Source: JBBQLG01 sp964251665 (GTDB lineage Bacteria; Bacteroidota; Bacteroidia; Cytophagales; Spirosomataceae). From it: DNA of 64,000 nucleotides. Below the pieces are notes generated by a model. It did no database searches. It had not been told where the DNA came from and saw only the letters and a list, made by a program, of their open reading frames with translations. The translations under genes and the position numbers were made by a program. The stretch is taken from assembly GCA_964251665.1 (NCBI GenBank), contig CAXUKO010000019.1:1-64000 (forward strand), given 5' to 3'. Position 1 is the first letter of the stretch. Every line of letters begins with the position of its first letter. Shown here piece by piece: positions 30,687-40,493 of this stretch.

Positions 30687-33092
30687 CTACTCGCTGCGCA
30701 AACTTTTCACCGGATTCGTCAGGGCCGCTTTCACGCTTTGGAAACTCACCGTCAGCAAGGCAACGGCCACCGTTGCCAGCAGCGATAGCAGAAAAATCTC
30801 GGGGCCAAGCGGAATCTTGTACTGAAAATCGTCCAACCAGCCGTTCATCACCCACCACGCCACAGGCGCAGCCAGTAAAAAGGCAATTCCGACCAGTTGT
30901 ACGAACTCCCGGTTGAACAGCCACAGAATACTACTCACACTGGCCCCCAATACCTTGCGTACCCCGATCTCCTTCGTTCGTTGCACGACCATGAACAAGA
31001 CCAGTCCGTACAATCCCATGCACCCGATGAACAAGGCAACCCCGGCAAAAAAGCTGACGAGCCTGCCCATCGTCTGCTCCTGCTGATAAGCGTTTTGAAT
31101 CTGTTCATCCACAAACGCTGGTTCAAAAAAACTGTCGGCATAAACCTGGTTGTATGCCTTCTCTAACTGACTCAACGCCCGGCTATAATTGGTGGAACTC
31201 AATTGAATATTAGCCGAGTAGAAGTTACTGGCTAACGTCGTGAGAAACAGCGGTTCAATGCGCTCTTTAAGGTCCGATTGGTTATAATCTTTTAACACGC
31301 CGACAATCTCCAGTGGTGCCAAACCCCCTTTGTGAATGACCTTGCCCATTACATCTGCCGGTCGGCTAAACCCCAGCCGCTTCATGAATGTCTCGTTAAT
31401 GAGTGTTTCGCGGGCTGTGTCGGATCGTTGCAGGTTGCGCCCGGCCACTAACTTCAGGCCATACAAGCCTACATAATCAGCATCAATCCAGGCCTGTTGT
31501 GGTCCATACGGCTCTTTTTCGGTACGGGTACCGAAACGGACCTCCGTTTGGCTGACCGAACCCGACTGCGGAGGGCCGCCTGAAGAGTAGCTAAACTGGC
31601 CAACGTCGGGCAGGGCCGTGGCAAGGTTGCGGAACGTACTCATTTTTTGTATGTCTTGCGCGGGGAAACCAGGCAGGCTTACGGTCAGGATAGCATCCTT
31701 TCGAAAACCCAGATCCTTATCACGAACGTAGTTGAGCTGATTAACCACCACGAGCAGCCCGATGATGAGCATCTGGGAAATGGCAAACTGCGCCACGACC
31801 AGTCCCCGCCTGACGGAGAAACCACCCGCCTGCCGCATCGTGAGCCGTTCCGCCAGTGCCACTACGGGCCGGAAACCCGCCAGTACCAGTGCCGGATGCA
31901 GGCCTGCCAGCAGGATAACCACTGTCACCAGTAGGGCCAGCCACGCCAGCACCGATGGTGAATAGTAAAACGTGAACCGAAACGGCCCGTGCATGTACGT
32001 GTGTGCCAGCGTCTGACCGTACTGAAATACACCGACTGCCAACGCCGTTGCCGTTAGTACAATGAGTGTCGTTTCACCCATAAATTGCCAGAATAGCTGC
32101 GTCTTTGTGCTACCCAATACTTTCCGAACGCCTACCTCGCGGGCCCGGTTGAGCGCCTGGGCCGTAGCGAGGTTCACAAAATTGATACTCGCCGTACCAA
32201 TCAGCAACAGGCCAATCAACGCTAAAGACAGCAATAATCCCCGGCTTACTCCCCCATAATCGGGCGATAAGTGCATGACACTGAAGGGTACGGTCGGGTA
32301 CGACGTTTCTTTGACTTTCTTCGGATTATATTTTTTGAGGAACGGCAACTGTTGCCGGTTCCAGTCAGTGGCAGTGAAGCGGGCATTGAACAGAGCGAAA
32401 CAATGGGTGCTGCCATTGGTATTGTCGAACGGCTCGTCTTCGGGGCGGTTGCCACGCTGCTCTTTGAGCGAACTCCACGAGGCCATAATTGAGTAAGCCA
32501 GATCGGTATTATCCCGGTAGTCAGCGAACACGCCCACTACGCGGGCGGGAATGCGGGCATCAAGCCGCACCGTCCGGCCTACGACGCTGGTTATCGTACC
32601 GAAGCATTTACGGGCCATCTCTTCGCTCAACACTACTGTGCCGGGTTGCTGGAGGTCGTCGGGACCACCAGCCAGCCAGGTGTAATCGAAGATGCGGAAG
32701 TAGGCCGGTTCGACAAACGCCCCTTTGTAACCGTTGTCCTTAATTTTCTTATCGGCCCCGTTAGCAACAGGCACAGCCACCAGCGGTGCATACCATTCCT
32801 CCAGCATCGCAACACGTTCCATATCGGGGTGATCGTTGCGAACCGCCTGGCCGAATGGATACGGAATACCCCGTGTGGTAAACTCACCACCGGGCGACGT
32901 AAAGCGAGATGTAAATTGGTAAATTCGGTCGTAATTCCGATGGTGCCGGTCGGTTTGGTAGTGGTAGCGAACAAGCGCGAAAATCAGCAGCGCACAGCCC
33001 ATACCGAGGGCCAGTCCTGTAACATTGATGAGGGCGTAGGTGCGGTTCTTTCGCAGGTTGCGCCAGGCGATTTTCAAATAGTTGCGGAGCAT
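30687..33092 (-). CDS. MacB/FtsX-like ABC permease a
   Basis: An 801-residue permease with a duplicated MacB-PCD plus FtsX layout: transmembrane segment 1 near 21-43, a periplasmic domain to about 280, segments 2-5 near 284-304, 340-360, 378-400 and 428-448, a second periplasmic domain to about 675, and segments 6-8 near 677-703, 731-752 and 764-786. Cytoplasmic coupling stretches are EVGVRKVLGS (first half) and EIGVRKVLGA (second half). The start at 33092 (MLRNYLKIAWRNL) fits all paralogues; the frame is open 58 codons further. It is the second gene of a b-a unit. By QFAISQMLIIG and ATAQALNR it belongs to the same subtype as permease g. Confidence 0.9.
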   Translation of the reverse strand: MLRNYLKIAWRNLRKNRTYALINVTGLALGMGCALLIFALVRYHYQTDRHHRNYDRIYQFTSRFTSPGGEFTTRGIPYPFGQAVRNDHPDMERVAMLEEWYAPLVAVPVANGADKKIKDNGYKGAFVEPAYFRIFDYTWLAGGPDDLQQPGTVVLSEEMARKCFGTITSVVGRTVRLDARIPARVVGVFADYRDNTDLAYSIMASWSSLKEQRGNRPEDEPFDNTNGSTHCFALFNARFTATDWNRQQLPFLKKYNPKKVKETSYPTVPFSVMHLSPDYGGVSRGLLLSLALIGLLLIGTASINFVNLATAQALNRAREVGVRKVLGSTKTQLFWQFMGETTLIVLTATALAVGVFQYGQTLAHTYMHGPFRFTFYYSPSVLAWLALLVTVVILLAGLHPALVLAGFRPVVALAERLTMRQAGGFSVRRGLVVAQFAISQMLIIGLLVVVNQLNYVRDKDLGFRKDAILTVSLPGFPAQDIQKMSTFRNLATALPDVGQFSYSSGGPPQSGSVSQTEVRFGTRTEKEPYGPQQAWIDADYVGLYGLKLVAGRNLQRSDTARETLINETFMKRLGFSRPADVMGKVIHKGGLAPLEIVGVLKDYNQSDLKERIEPLFLTTLASNFYSANIQLSSTNYSRALSQLEKAYNQVYADSFFEPAFVDEQIQNAYQQEQTMGRLVSFFAGVALFIGCMGLYGLVLFMVVQRTKEIGVRKVLGASVSSILWLFNREFVQLVGIAFLLAAPVAWWVMNGWLDDFQYKIPLGPEIFLLSLLATVAVALLTVSFQSVKAALTNPVKSLRSE

Positions 33093-33106
33093 AGTTGTCG
33101 AGGAGT

Positions 33107-33139
33107 AAACCTGTAAGGTCTTCAATACCTTGCAGGTTT
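33107..33139 (-). other. Intercistronic hairpin between permeases b and a
   Basis: AAACCTGTAAGGT (33107-33119) and ACCTTGCAGGTTT (33127-33139) pair with one mismatch around a 7-base loop in the 56-base gap of the b-a unit. The U run is weak, so attenuation or mRNA processing is as likely as termination. Confidence 0.45.
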
Positions 33140-33148
33140 GGTTGGGGT

Positions 33149-35614
33149 TTACTCGCTTCTCAATGATTTGACCGGGTTCGTCAGGGCGGCTTTCACGCTT
33201 TGGAAACTCACCGTCAACAGCGCAATACTTAGTGCCAGCAACCCCGCCCCGGCGAACATCCACCACTCAATGTCTATTTTATAGGCGAAGTCCTGTAACC
33301 ACCGGTGCATGGCGTACCAGGCAACCGGCGACGCTAAGAGGAGGGCAATCAGTACTAATTTCAAAAAGTCTTTGCTGAGCAGCGCCACGACACTCACTAC
33401 CGACGCGCCGAGTACTTTACGAACGCCGATTTCTTTGGTCCGCTGCTCCGCCGTGAACGCGGCCAGCCCAAACAAACCCAGACAGGCAATCAGAATAGCC
33501 AGCGAGGCCGCTACGGTAAAGATGCGTCCGTATTGCTGCTCGGTCTGATACTGTTTGTTGTAATTCTCATCGGCGAAGTAATACTCGAACGGATTACCGG
33601 GAAAGTACTGCCGGTACAGGTCCGACAGTCGCGCCACGTTACCCTGAATCGGACCATTTTGGGTCGCCAGTTTCAGAGCGTAATAATGGTTGTTGTAAGC
33701 GGGCTGGAACACGATTGGCCCGATGGACTGTTGCAGCGACTGGTGATGATAATCTTTCATGACCCCAACGATTTCAGAACCTCCCTGCCAGTTAAGCTGC
33801 TGACCAACAGCAGCTTGGGCCGACGAAAAACCGAGCAGCTGAACGGCCGTTTCGTTGAGCATCACGCGGTGACTCTGCCAGCCCGACTGCGCTTCGGCCG
33901 GGGTCATATTGCGCCCGGCGGCTAACCGAATCCCAAATGTATCCATGTACTGATCGTCCACGATGGCGATGTTGTAGGTCTGCTTATCATCGTCGGGGCG
34001 GGCGTTACGTACCTTTGTGATGCCGCTGGTAGCGAAGCTGTAGTACTGCCCCGGCACGGTGCCGGTGAGCGAAACACGCTGCACGAACGACTGCCCGGCC
34101 AGTTCGTTGCGAAACGCCGACGACCGCTGTTTAAACGTAGAATCTTTGTTTGCTTCCGGCCCCCGGATCACCAGCACCTGCGCTGTGCTGACACCCAGAT
34201 CCTGATTCTGCATAAACTGCAGTTGCCGGTATAAAATGACCGTAGCGACGATGAGCGCAATGGAAACGGCAAACTGGAACACCACCAGCGACTTTCGTAA
34301 CGTGCCCGCCGACCAGCTAAGCCGATTTCGGCCCGTAACGGCCCGCCCGTTCCCTTTCAGTGTATTAATCGGCGACATGCCCGACAGCGCAAACGCCGTG
34401 TAGCCACCCGAAGCCAGTGCCCCAATGATTAGAAAAACCAGCCCGGACACCCACAGGCTGCCAGAAGCCAGTACGCTCAATGATAATTGCCTGCCCACCA
34501 ACTCGTTGAATGGTTGCTGTACCACCATCAACAGCAGCAGACCCAGGCCAAATCCCACTATGTTGAGCAGCATCGACTCGCCGAGAAACTGCCCGATCAG
34601 TGCCTGGCGCGTTGCCCCGGCGACTTTGCGGATACCTACTTCTTTCGACCGTTTCAGTGAAGCCACCGTAGACAGATTCACGTAGTTGAACCAGGCAATC
34701 AGTAAAATCAGCAGGGCGATGCCGCTAATGAAGTACACGAAACTTAGTTTAGCCGACGTCGGGTACGTATCGGCCAGGCTGGCGGCTAAGTGAATCTGAT
34801 CAACAGGCTGTAGTTTCAAACTCGCTTTGGAATCAGCAAAGCCAGGACTTTTCTGCCTGATTAACCGGGTTAGTTTACTTTCCAGCGACGATAGAGTAAT
34901 GGTTTCGGGCAGTTGCAGGTATGTCTCTAAGTAATTGCTTTCCAGTCCTTTTGGGTCGGCCCAGCTATTGCCATTCAGATTAGCCGGGTTATTGAGTGTA
35001 GCCAGCGACAGAACCAGGTCAGCCCGAATATCGGAGTTGGCGGGCATATCGGCGTAGACGGCCACAACGGTGTAGGGCGTTTTGCCAAACTGATTGTTCA
35101 TGGTCAGCACCTTGCCCAAAGCGGGCTGGTCGGCGAAGTACTTACGGGCCGCTGTTTCAGACATGGCTACCGTGTTTGGCTGCGTAAGCCGCGCGGGCTG
35201 ACCCGCCGTTATTGGAAACGAAAACAGATCGAAGAAACTACCATCGACCTGCAAAACGTCTGTCTCCCGAAACGAACGTAGCCCTGCCCCGCCGTCAGTG
35301 ATCGTGACAATACCCTGCCCAACACCCGATGCTACGCGGCAGAAACCGGCGATCTCCCCGAGGTCGGGTTTTACCGCCGGACCAATGCCGGGCATTACCG
35401 ACTCGTCTGCCTTTCCCTCTTTGTCGGCAATGAGCACCCGGTACAGACTCGGCAGCTTCCGGTGAAACTGGTTATAGCTGCGCTCAAAGCTGACATACTC
35501 CAGAATGAGCAGAAAAGCCGCAATACCTACCGCCAGACCAGCAATATTAATAAAGCTGAAGGCCCGGTTGGTACGCAGATGGCGCAGGGCTATTTTAATA
35601 TAATTTCGGAGCAT
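33149..35614 (-). CDS. MacB/FtsX-like ABC permease b
   Basis: An 821-residue paralogue, the longest of the complete set, with the extra length in the first periplasmic domain and before segment 2 (near 292-312, FISGIALLILLIAWFNYVNL). Coupling stretches are KEVGIRKVAGATRQ and KEIGVRKVLGASVV; it ends ALTNPVKSLRSE. It is the first gene of its unit and has a putative sigma-54 promoter at 35714-35729 and tandem palindromes at 35781-35817, leaving a leader of roughly 90 bases. Its last 60 bases resemble those of permease a closely. Confidence 0.92.
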   Translation of the reverse strand: MLRNYIKIALRHLRTNRAFSFINIAGLAVGIAAFLLILEYVSFERSYNQFHRKLPSLYRVLIADKEGKADESVMPGIGPAVKPDLGEIAGFCRVASGVGQGIVTITDGGAGLRSFRETDVLQVDGSFFDLFSFPITAGQPARLTQPNTVAMSETAARKYFADQPALGKVLTMNNQFGKTPYTVVAVYADMPANSDIRADLVLSLATLNNPANLNGNSWADPKGLESNYLETYLQLPETITLSSLESKLTRLIRQKSPGFADSKASLKLQPVDQIHLAASLADTYPTSAKLSFVYFISGIALLILLIAWFNYVNLSTVASLKRSKEVGIRKVAGATRQALIGQFLGESMLLNIVGFGLGLLLLMVVQQPFNELVGRQLSLSVLASGSLWVSGLVFLIIGALASGGYTAFALSGMSPINTLKGNGRAVTGRNRLSWSAGTLRKSLVVFQFAVSIALIVATVILYRQLQFMQNQDLGVSTAQVLVIRGPEANKDSTFKQRSSAFRNELAGQSFVQRVSLTGTVPGQYYSFATSGITKVRNARPDDDKQTYNIAIVDDQYMDTFGIRLAAGRNMTPAEAQSGWQSHRVMLNETAVQLLGFSSAQAAVGQQLNWQGGSEIVGVMKDYHHQSLQQSIGPIVFQPAYNNHYYALKLATQNGPIQGNVARLSDLYRQYFPGNPFEYYFADENYNKQYQTEQQYGRIFTVAASLAILIACLGLFGLAAFTAEQRTKEIGVRKVLGASVVSVVALLSKDFLKLVLIALLLASPVAWYAMHRWLQDFAYKIDIEWWMFAGAGLLALSIALLTVSFQSVKAALTNPVKSLRSE

Positions 35615-35713
35615 ACTGTTCGACGGTTACCTGATAAAGAATCAAAAAACGGCTTGATCTATTTAGCCTGATACCCGATTGATCAGTTAGTCACCGGCAT
35701 ATAGCCTGTATCT

Positions 35714-35729
35714 GTCAAGTCCCGTGCCA
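35714..35729 (-). promoter_or_regulatory. Putative sigma-54 promoter of permease b
   Basis: The minus strand reads TGGCACG-GGAC-TTGAC, against the sigma-54 consensus TGGCACG-N4-TTGCW: the -24 element is perfect, spacing is exact, and the -12 element differs at one base. A second, similar site precedes the gene starting at 59527. Confidence 0.6.
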
Positions 35730-35780
35730 CACTAAAAAAAGCCGTTTATTGAGCGATAAAAGCCATTTTCAGGTTTCGAC

Positions 35781-35817
35781 TGTCCACTATCGGACAACCC
35801 ATGTCCGCTGGCGAACA
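35781..35817 (-). promoter_or_regulatory. Tandem palindromes, putative activator sites upstream of permease b
   Basis: TGTCCACTATCGGACA (35781-35796) and TGTCCGCTGGCGAACA (35802-35817) are near-palindromes centred 21 bases apart, about 73 bases upstream of the -12 element. This is the layout of an NtrC-type upstream activating sequence. They match the pair at 59657-59694. Confidence 0.6.
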
Positions 35818-35830
35818 GCCCCGAACCGCT

Positions 35831-36892
35831 TTATTTCAGGATAAATTCCACCCGCCGATTCTTCGCCCGACCCGGCTCGGTGTTGTTTTCGGTGACAGGC
35901 CGTGAACCACCGTAGCCGGTAGCCGTGATCCGGTCTTCGGCAATACCATGCTGAATCAGGTAGCTCATCACCACCCGTGCCCGGTATTCGGACAGGGTCT
36001 GGTTTAGGCGGGGATCGCCCACATTGTCGGTATGACCGGCGAGTTCAATGAGCGCCGTCGGATGCTGACGCAGCAGCAGAACCAGGTTATCCAGCGCAGC
36101 AAACGACTCCGGTACGAGCACGCAGGTACTCCGCTCGAAGAAGACGTTTTCGAGCACCATTGTCTTCCCGGTTTCTGCGGGGGCAACGGTTTCGGGTGTG
36201 GATTTCTTTTCGGGCAGTGCCGGAGTAGACGGGGGACTAACCGCAGCCACCAGCACCGGTTTAGGTTTGGCAGGCACGATAACCGGTTTGGGCAGTGGTT
36301 TTGGCTCGGGTTTAACAACGGCAACGGGTTTAGCCACCGGCTCGGGCGTTGGTTTGAGGGGAATAACAGCTGGTTTCGGCGGAGGAGGTACGCGCTGATA
36401 GAGGTATTGCCCGCCAATGGGTGTTCCATTGCTGAACGGCAGTTTCGGCTCGTCGGGGCGCTGCCAGAATAACTCCAGCACGCCCCCCAGCAAATCATTG
36501 AAATAGTCGATGCGCAGGTCGTAATACTGCCCTGCCTCTAAGGTTACGCTGCCCGTGAACTGTTTGGAATCGTTCAGCCGCCACACATCCATCACCTTCC
36601 GGTTACCCACCCAGATTCGGATGCCATCGTCGACCTTGGCATTAAAGATGTATCGCCCGGATACCGGTGCCAGCAGTTTACCCGTCCAGCGAATGGAGTA
36701 ATACGACTTGCCAACGCCGGGCACCGGACTACGCCCCGTCCAGTCGAATGCCAGTTGGGGGTCAATGCGGGTCAGGACCTTTTCTTCAAAATTTGTCCCG
36801 TTGTAGTAGTCTCCCGTCAGGCCCGCCTGCGCCAGCGATACGCCACTGATGAGTCCTAAAAGGAAGGTTAGGGGGATCAACACCGTTTTCAT
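35831..36892 (-). CDS. PA14-OmpA family protein
   Basis: A 353-residue exported protein: signal peptide (LTFLLGLISGVSLAQ), a PA14 domain (about 22-165; GLTGDYYNGTNFEEKV, YYSIRWTGKLLAPVSGRYIF, DDGIRIWVGNRKVMD, YYDLRIDYFND), a Pro/Lys/Val-rich linker (about 175-245), and a C-terminal OmpA domain with ELAGHTDNVGDPRLNQTLSE, RARVVMSYLIQHGI and GRAKNRRVEFILK that should bind peptidoglycan. The PA14 domain suggests carbohydrate binding at the surface. It lies downstream of, and on the same strand as, the Gly/Tyr-rich gene but a hairpin separates them. Confidence 0.92.
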   Translation of the reverse strand: MKTVLIPLTFLLGLISGVSLAQAGLTGDYYNGTNFEEKVLTRIDPQLAFDWTGRSPVPGVGKSYYSIRWTGKLLAPVSGRYIFNAKVDDGIRIWVGNRKVMDVWRLNDSKQFTGSVTLEAGQYYDLRIDYFNDLLGGVLELFWQRPDEPKLPFSNGTPIGGQYLYQRVPPPPKPAVIPLKPTPEPVAKPVAVVKPEPKPLPKPVIVPAKPKPVLVAAVSPPSTPALPEKKSTPETVAPAETGKTMVLENVFFERSTCVLVPESFAALDNLVLLLRQHPTALIELAGHTDNVGDPRLNQTLSEYRARVVMSYLIQHGIAEDRITATGYGGSRPVTENNTEPGRAKNRRVEFILK

Positions 36893-37022
36893 CGTCGGGC
36901 CGGTTTTAACGTTGGAGCAGAATTGAGTTGGTTCGGGGCTTCGTTTAGGCGTGATAAGATTAGCTTTTTTTGTCAGGTAACCGCATCCATTTGGTTAAGC
37001 GGCCCAGGGGCCTTATAAACGT

Positions 37023-37055
37023 AAAATCCCGAACCAATGGCTGATTCGGGATTTT
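37023..37055 (-). terminator. Terminator of the Gly/Tyr-rich gene
   Basis: AAAATCCCGAA (37023-37033) and TTCGGGATTTT (37045-37055) are perfect complements with an 11-base loop, located just after the gene ending at 37078. Confidence 0.78.
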
Positions 37056-37077
37056 GTTAGCATAATATCAGACGCAC

Positions 37078-38391
37078 TTAGCGACGTCCACCGCCGTGGA
37101 AACCGCCACCGCCAAAGGAACGCATACCGCCGAAACTACCCCAGGACTGCGCATGGTAGCCCCCGGCATTCAGGTTGGAATAGCGACCCATTGGCGCCAT
37201 TGTCCGGGCACCACTCCAGCCAGTTGGCCGGGCGTTGGTGGTCCAGCTGCCCCGACCGCCGGCAACGGGCGCAAAAGCCCGGTGAGCCGCCGTTATGAAA
37301 CCCGCGTTGCCCGGTGTCCAGACCCGACGGGCGCCACCTGTGTAGGTGTAGTAGTGGTTGAAACGATTATACAGGTGCGGGTAATAGCCGTACCCATTGT
37401 TGAAGAACCAGTTGGAGAAGCCAAAAGAGGGCAACCCATACACGATCATATTGCCGCCCAATCCGTAGTAGAAACCGGTGCCAAACCCAAATGCGGATGG
37501 ATACCACATTGGATAGCCATACCAGCCCGGATACCCAAACCAGAAGGAATATGGGTTGCCGGAATAAACGGGGTTATTCGGCCAGGCCGGATTTGGGTTA
37601 ATACCATTGGCTTGCGCATACGCTTTACCGGCCTGCGCCAACTCCTGACGCGCCTGCGGGTCCTGATTCAGTTCACGCTGGTAATCGGCCAGTTCCTGCT
37701 GATTTTGAGCCGCCAGACTATCGTGCAGAGCGGTCAGGTTCTGCGCAACACCAGCCGGGTCAGCCTGGTAGGACTGGCCGAGTTTCGTTGTCTCGTCGAG
37801 CCGTTGCCTCAGCAGGGAAAGTACGTCGGGCATGGCGATGAGTTGACGGAAAGCCGTCTGCGTCGATGCGTCGAGCGGAGCAATCAGGTTGGTAAACGCC
37901 TGATCGGCCTGTTGATTCAGGTTGTCAACCTGCACCAGATCCGCATGATGATGGCGGTACAGTTTCCAGGCGGTTCCCTGCAAATCAGCAGGCAGTGTTT
38001 TCGTGATGCCCTGAACGGTCGACTGGTCGGCACCCGTGGGTAGAGCAGCCAGCGCGTGCAGCACGTCGGGGAAGCGGGCTATGTCGTAAAACCAGCCCTG
38101 CTTGGTTTGGCCATACGACTGAATCAGGTCATTAAAGGCCTGCTGACTGGCAGCCTGTTGCTGAGCCAGGTTCGTAAGTACCCGAGGCTGCTGACTGGCT
38201 AACAAAGCAGACTGGCGCACATCGTCGCGGTACTGGGCAACGGCTGACGTGAGGGGTTGACTGGAGTCCGACGGGATCGGTTGCTGACTAACTTCAGGAG
38301 CCTGGGCGAGCGTTGGTTGTGCCTGCCCGAACAGCAATCCCAGACCCAGCATAAGCGCGGTGGCCGTCGGAAAATTTATGAACGTTTTCAT
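37078..38391 (-). CDS. Secreted protein with helical domain and Gly/Tyr/Trp-rich tail
   Basis: A 437-residue exported protein of unknown family. After a signal peptide (ATALMLGLGLLFGQAQPTLAQ) comes a Gln/Ala/Leu-rich helical region (about 22-260), then a low-complexity tail rich in Tyr, Trp, Phe, Gly and Asn (YSFWFGYPGWYGYPMWYPS, FGFGTGFYYGLGG) ending in FGGGGFHGGGRR. Such tails occur in surface proteins of this phylum and may stick to the envelope or other proteins. The start at 38391 (MKTFINF) precedes the signal peptide; 27 further upstream codons are open but unlikely. No function can be assigned. Confidence 0.7.
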   Translation of the reverse strand: MKTFINFPTATALMLGLGLLFGQAQPTLAQAPEVSQQPIPSDSSQPLTSAVAQYRDDVRQSALLASQQPRVLTNLAQQQAASQQAFNDLIQSYGQTKQGWFYDIARFPDVLHALAALPTGADQSTVQGITKTLPADLQGTAWKLYRHHHADLVQVDNLNQQADQAFTNLIAPLDASTQTAFRQLIAMPDVLSLLRQRLDETTKLGQSYQADPAGVAQNLTALHDSLAAQNQQELADYQRELNQDPQARQELAQAGKAYAQANGINPNPAWPNNPVYSGNPYSFWFGYPGWYGYPMWYPSAFGFGTGFYYGLGGNMIVYGLPSFGFSNWFFNNGYGYYPHLYNRFNHYYTYTGGARRVWTPGNAGFITAAHRAFAPVAGGRGSWTTNARPTGWSGARTMAPMGRYSNLNAGGYHAQSWGSFGGMRSFGGGGFHGGGRR

Positions 38392-38639
38392 GGCTGAAAC
38401 TATAGTTAACAAGTGATCCTGGGCGAACCCAGAGTACCGGAACGGGTGGTTTTTCAGGACCTGTTTCGGCACCCTGGGCGATCATATTGATAACAAAATG
38501 AGCCGTTGCAACGTGTATAAACCGGGTTAATCGTTGATTAAAAATTTGAGTAGAAATACCCGGACAGCACGCAGGCTGCACTGGTACATTCCGGCCAGTC
38601 AGAACGAACAGTACAGCTATTATTCGCCAGCTTGCCGGA

Positions 38640-40400
38640 TCATTTCCCTTTCCGGCGTTTCTCCTTTACAGCCGTACTGCCCATGCCCAGATGAGTAAGG
38701 GCGGCTTCGAGCACGGTGTCCCGCCCCGCCTGCATATCCGCAACGGTTGGTTTCACCAGCACAGCCGGCTGAATCCCTTTCCCGTTCCATTCCGTGCCGT
38801 CGGGGTACATATCCCGTTTGGTACAGACGCGGGCCATTACACCACCCGGCAGGCTGAACGCCAACGGCTGACCGGTACTGCCACCCGTTGGTTCGCCGAT
38901 GATGGTACCGCGTTTCATCGCATCGAATGCCACGGCAAAATCCTCAGCCGCCGAGAACGTCCGGCCGCTGGTGAGCACAACCACTGGCCGGGTGTACAGT
39001 TTTTGCCCATTAGCGGGCCAGGTGCTGCCAACGCCAACCGGTTCAAACACGACGCTTTCGCCCCGGGCCCGGCGCAGGGGGCTGTACAGCCGGGACAAAT
39101 ACGACCCAACCTCCATGGTTTTGTCGGTCAGGTAACCCAGAACGTTCCAGCCGTAACCGCTGTCTCCGCCCCCGTTCTGCCGCACATCAAGAATCAGGGC
39201 ATTGGTAGCGGCAATAGAATCGAAGGCGGCTTTAAAACCATTCAGCGCCTGATCGTTTTCAAAGTTATTGAGCTGTACATACGCCACATTACCCGGCAGT
39301 AGTTGGAAGCGAAAAGCGGGCGACGATTTCAGGTTGGCGTAACCGGTTCGGGGTAGTGTACGGCTGAAGGTGGTGCCTGTTTTATCGCGAAAGACCAACG
39401 TAACCGGTTTGGTTTTGGGGCCCCTAAGCAGTTCATACACATACGTGTCAACCTCAATATTCTGGGAGGATGACCCGCTTACGTACGGGCGAATGGTGCA
39501 GTCGGCGTACTCCTTCACGGGAGAGCCATCGATGCTGACCAATTCGAGGCCGGGCCGGATACCGGTACGCTCCAGACTATCCTGCAGTACCTCCTGCACC
39601 AGCACCTTATCTTCCACCAGCATTGTTCGAATGGGAGGGCGTCGGGATACGGAATCGGCCAGTTTCGGGTCATTAGCCCACACGTTGGTATGCCCGTCAT
39701 GCAGTTGCGCGCAGAACGATTTCAGCACGTTCAGGTACTCCACCGTAGAGTGCGTAGCCCGGATTTTGGGCAGGTAAGTCAGGTACAGTTTATCCCAGTC
39801 GAGGTCGGGAATATGATCGAAGTAGGCGAAGTTATATTTGGCTTCCGACCATAGCTTCGACAAACCAGCGACCTTCTCATCTTCGCTGATGTTGGGCTGA
39901 TACGGCGTTTTGAGGGCGTCAGAATTAAATAAGCGCTTACCTGCCTGTACTTTAGCCAGCACGGGCGCGATAAGCGGGTGTTTTCTGATCGGCTCGAACA
40001 CAGCTTCGTCATTGATATAGGGGGCGTAAAACGGAGCCGATTTATCCTGAAGATCATAAAGCAGCGACTGTACGGCGGCTTCGTTCTGGCCCAGTTTGAG
40101 TTGAATTATAGCCCGATCATACAAAATATCACCTTTGCGGGCCAGGAGCGGCACATTGGTTTTAGCCAGCGCCTGCACATCGGCCCGGTCGTAATACTGC
40201 AGGGCAGCCGCCAGAATCTGATCTGCTTTTTTCAGACTATCCACGGGCGGAGTAGCCGACTCGCCGACGACTTTATCGGCCCGATGACGTTCGTCCTGTA
40301 AGTATTCATAAGCTTGTGTCCCGGTCAGCGCCGTTTGGGCAATGGCCGTTGGGCAGTTGCTGCCGATTAACAGGATACCGGCGAAAAGAAGTTGTTTCAT
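38640..40400 (-). CDS. S41 family (C-terminal processing-like) peptidase, exported
   Basis: A 586-residue peptidase with a signal peptide (LLFAGILLIGSNCPTAIAQ), a helical N-terminal region, a domain typical of S41 (KLWSEAKYNFAYFDHIPDLDW), a PDZ-like segment (RTGIRPGLELVSIDGSPVKEY) and the catalytic core NALILDVRQNGGGDSGYGW and SGRTFSAAEDFAVAF, where S483 is the likely nucleophile with E486 near it, followed by IIGEPTGGSTGQPLAFSLPG. It acts in the periplasm on unknown proteins. It lies 93 bases downstream of permease c on the same strand and might be co-transcribed. Confidence 0.88.
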   Translation of the reverse strand: MKQLLFAGILLIGSNCPTAIAQTALTGTQAYEYLQDERHRADKVVGESATPPVDSLKKADQILAAALQYYDRADVQALAKTNVPLLARKGDILYDRAIIQLKLGQNEAAVQSLLYDLQDKSAPFYAPYINDEAVFEPIRKHPLIAPVLAKVQAGKRLFNSDALKTPYQPNISEDEKVAGLSKLWSEAKYNFAYFDHIPDLDWDKLYLTYLPKIRATHSTVEYLNVLKSFCAQLHDGHTNVWANDPKLADSVSRRPPIRTMLVEDKVLVQEVLQDSLERTGIRPGLELVSIDGSPVKEYADCTIRPYVSGSSSQNIEVDTYVYELLRGPKTKPVTLVFRDKTGTTFSRTLPRTGYANLKSSPAFRFQLLPGNVAYVQLNNFENDQALNGFKAAFDSIAATNALILDVRQNGGGDSGYGWNVLGYLTDKTMEVGSYLSRLYSPLRRARGESVVFEPVGVGSTWPANGQKLYTRPVVVLTSGRTFSAAEDFAVAFDAMKRGTIIGEPTGGSTGQPLAFSLPGGVMARVCTKRDMYPDGTEWNGKGIQPAVLVKPTVADMQAGRDTVLEAALTHLGMGSTAVKEKRRKGK

Positions 40401-40493
40401 GCTGTGAAGGGGTTTCTACCAAAGATGCAAAAAACAACTTCCCGGTGGCAACCCAACCCGCATATTCTTATTGATCTCAGGATTCCGTGGTAA

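Noticed and set aside
37096..38043. 315-codon frame antisense to the Gly/Tyr-rich gene
   Set aside because: The minus-strand frame has a signal peptide and a terminator behind it; the antisense frame has neither.
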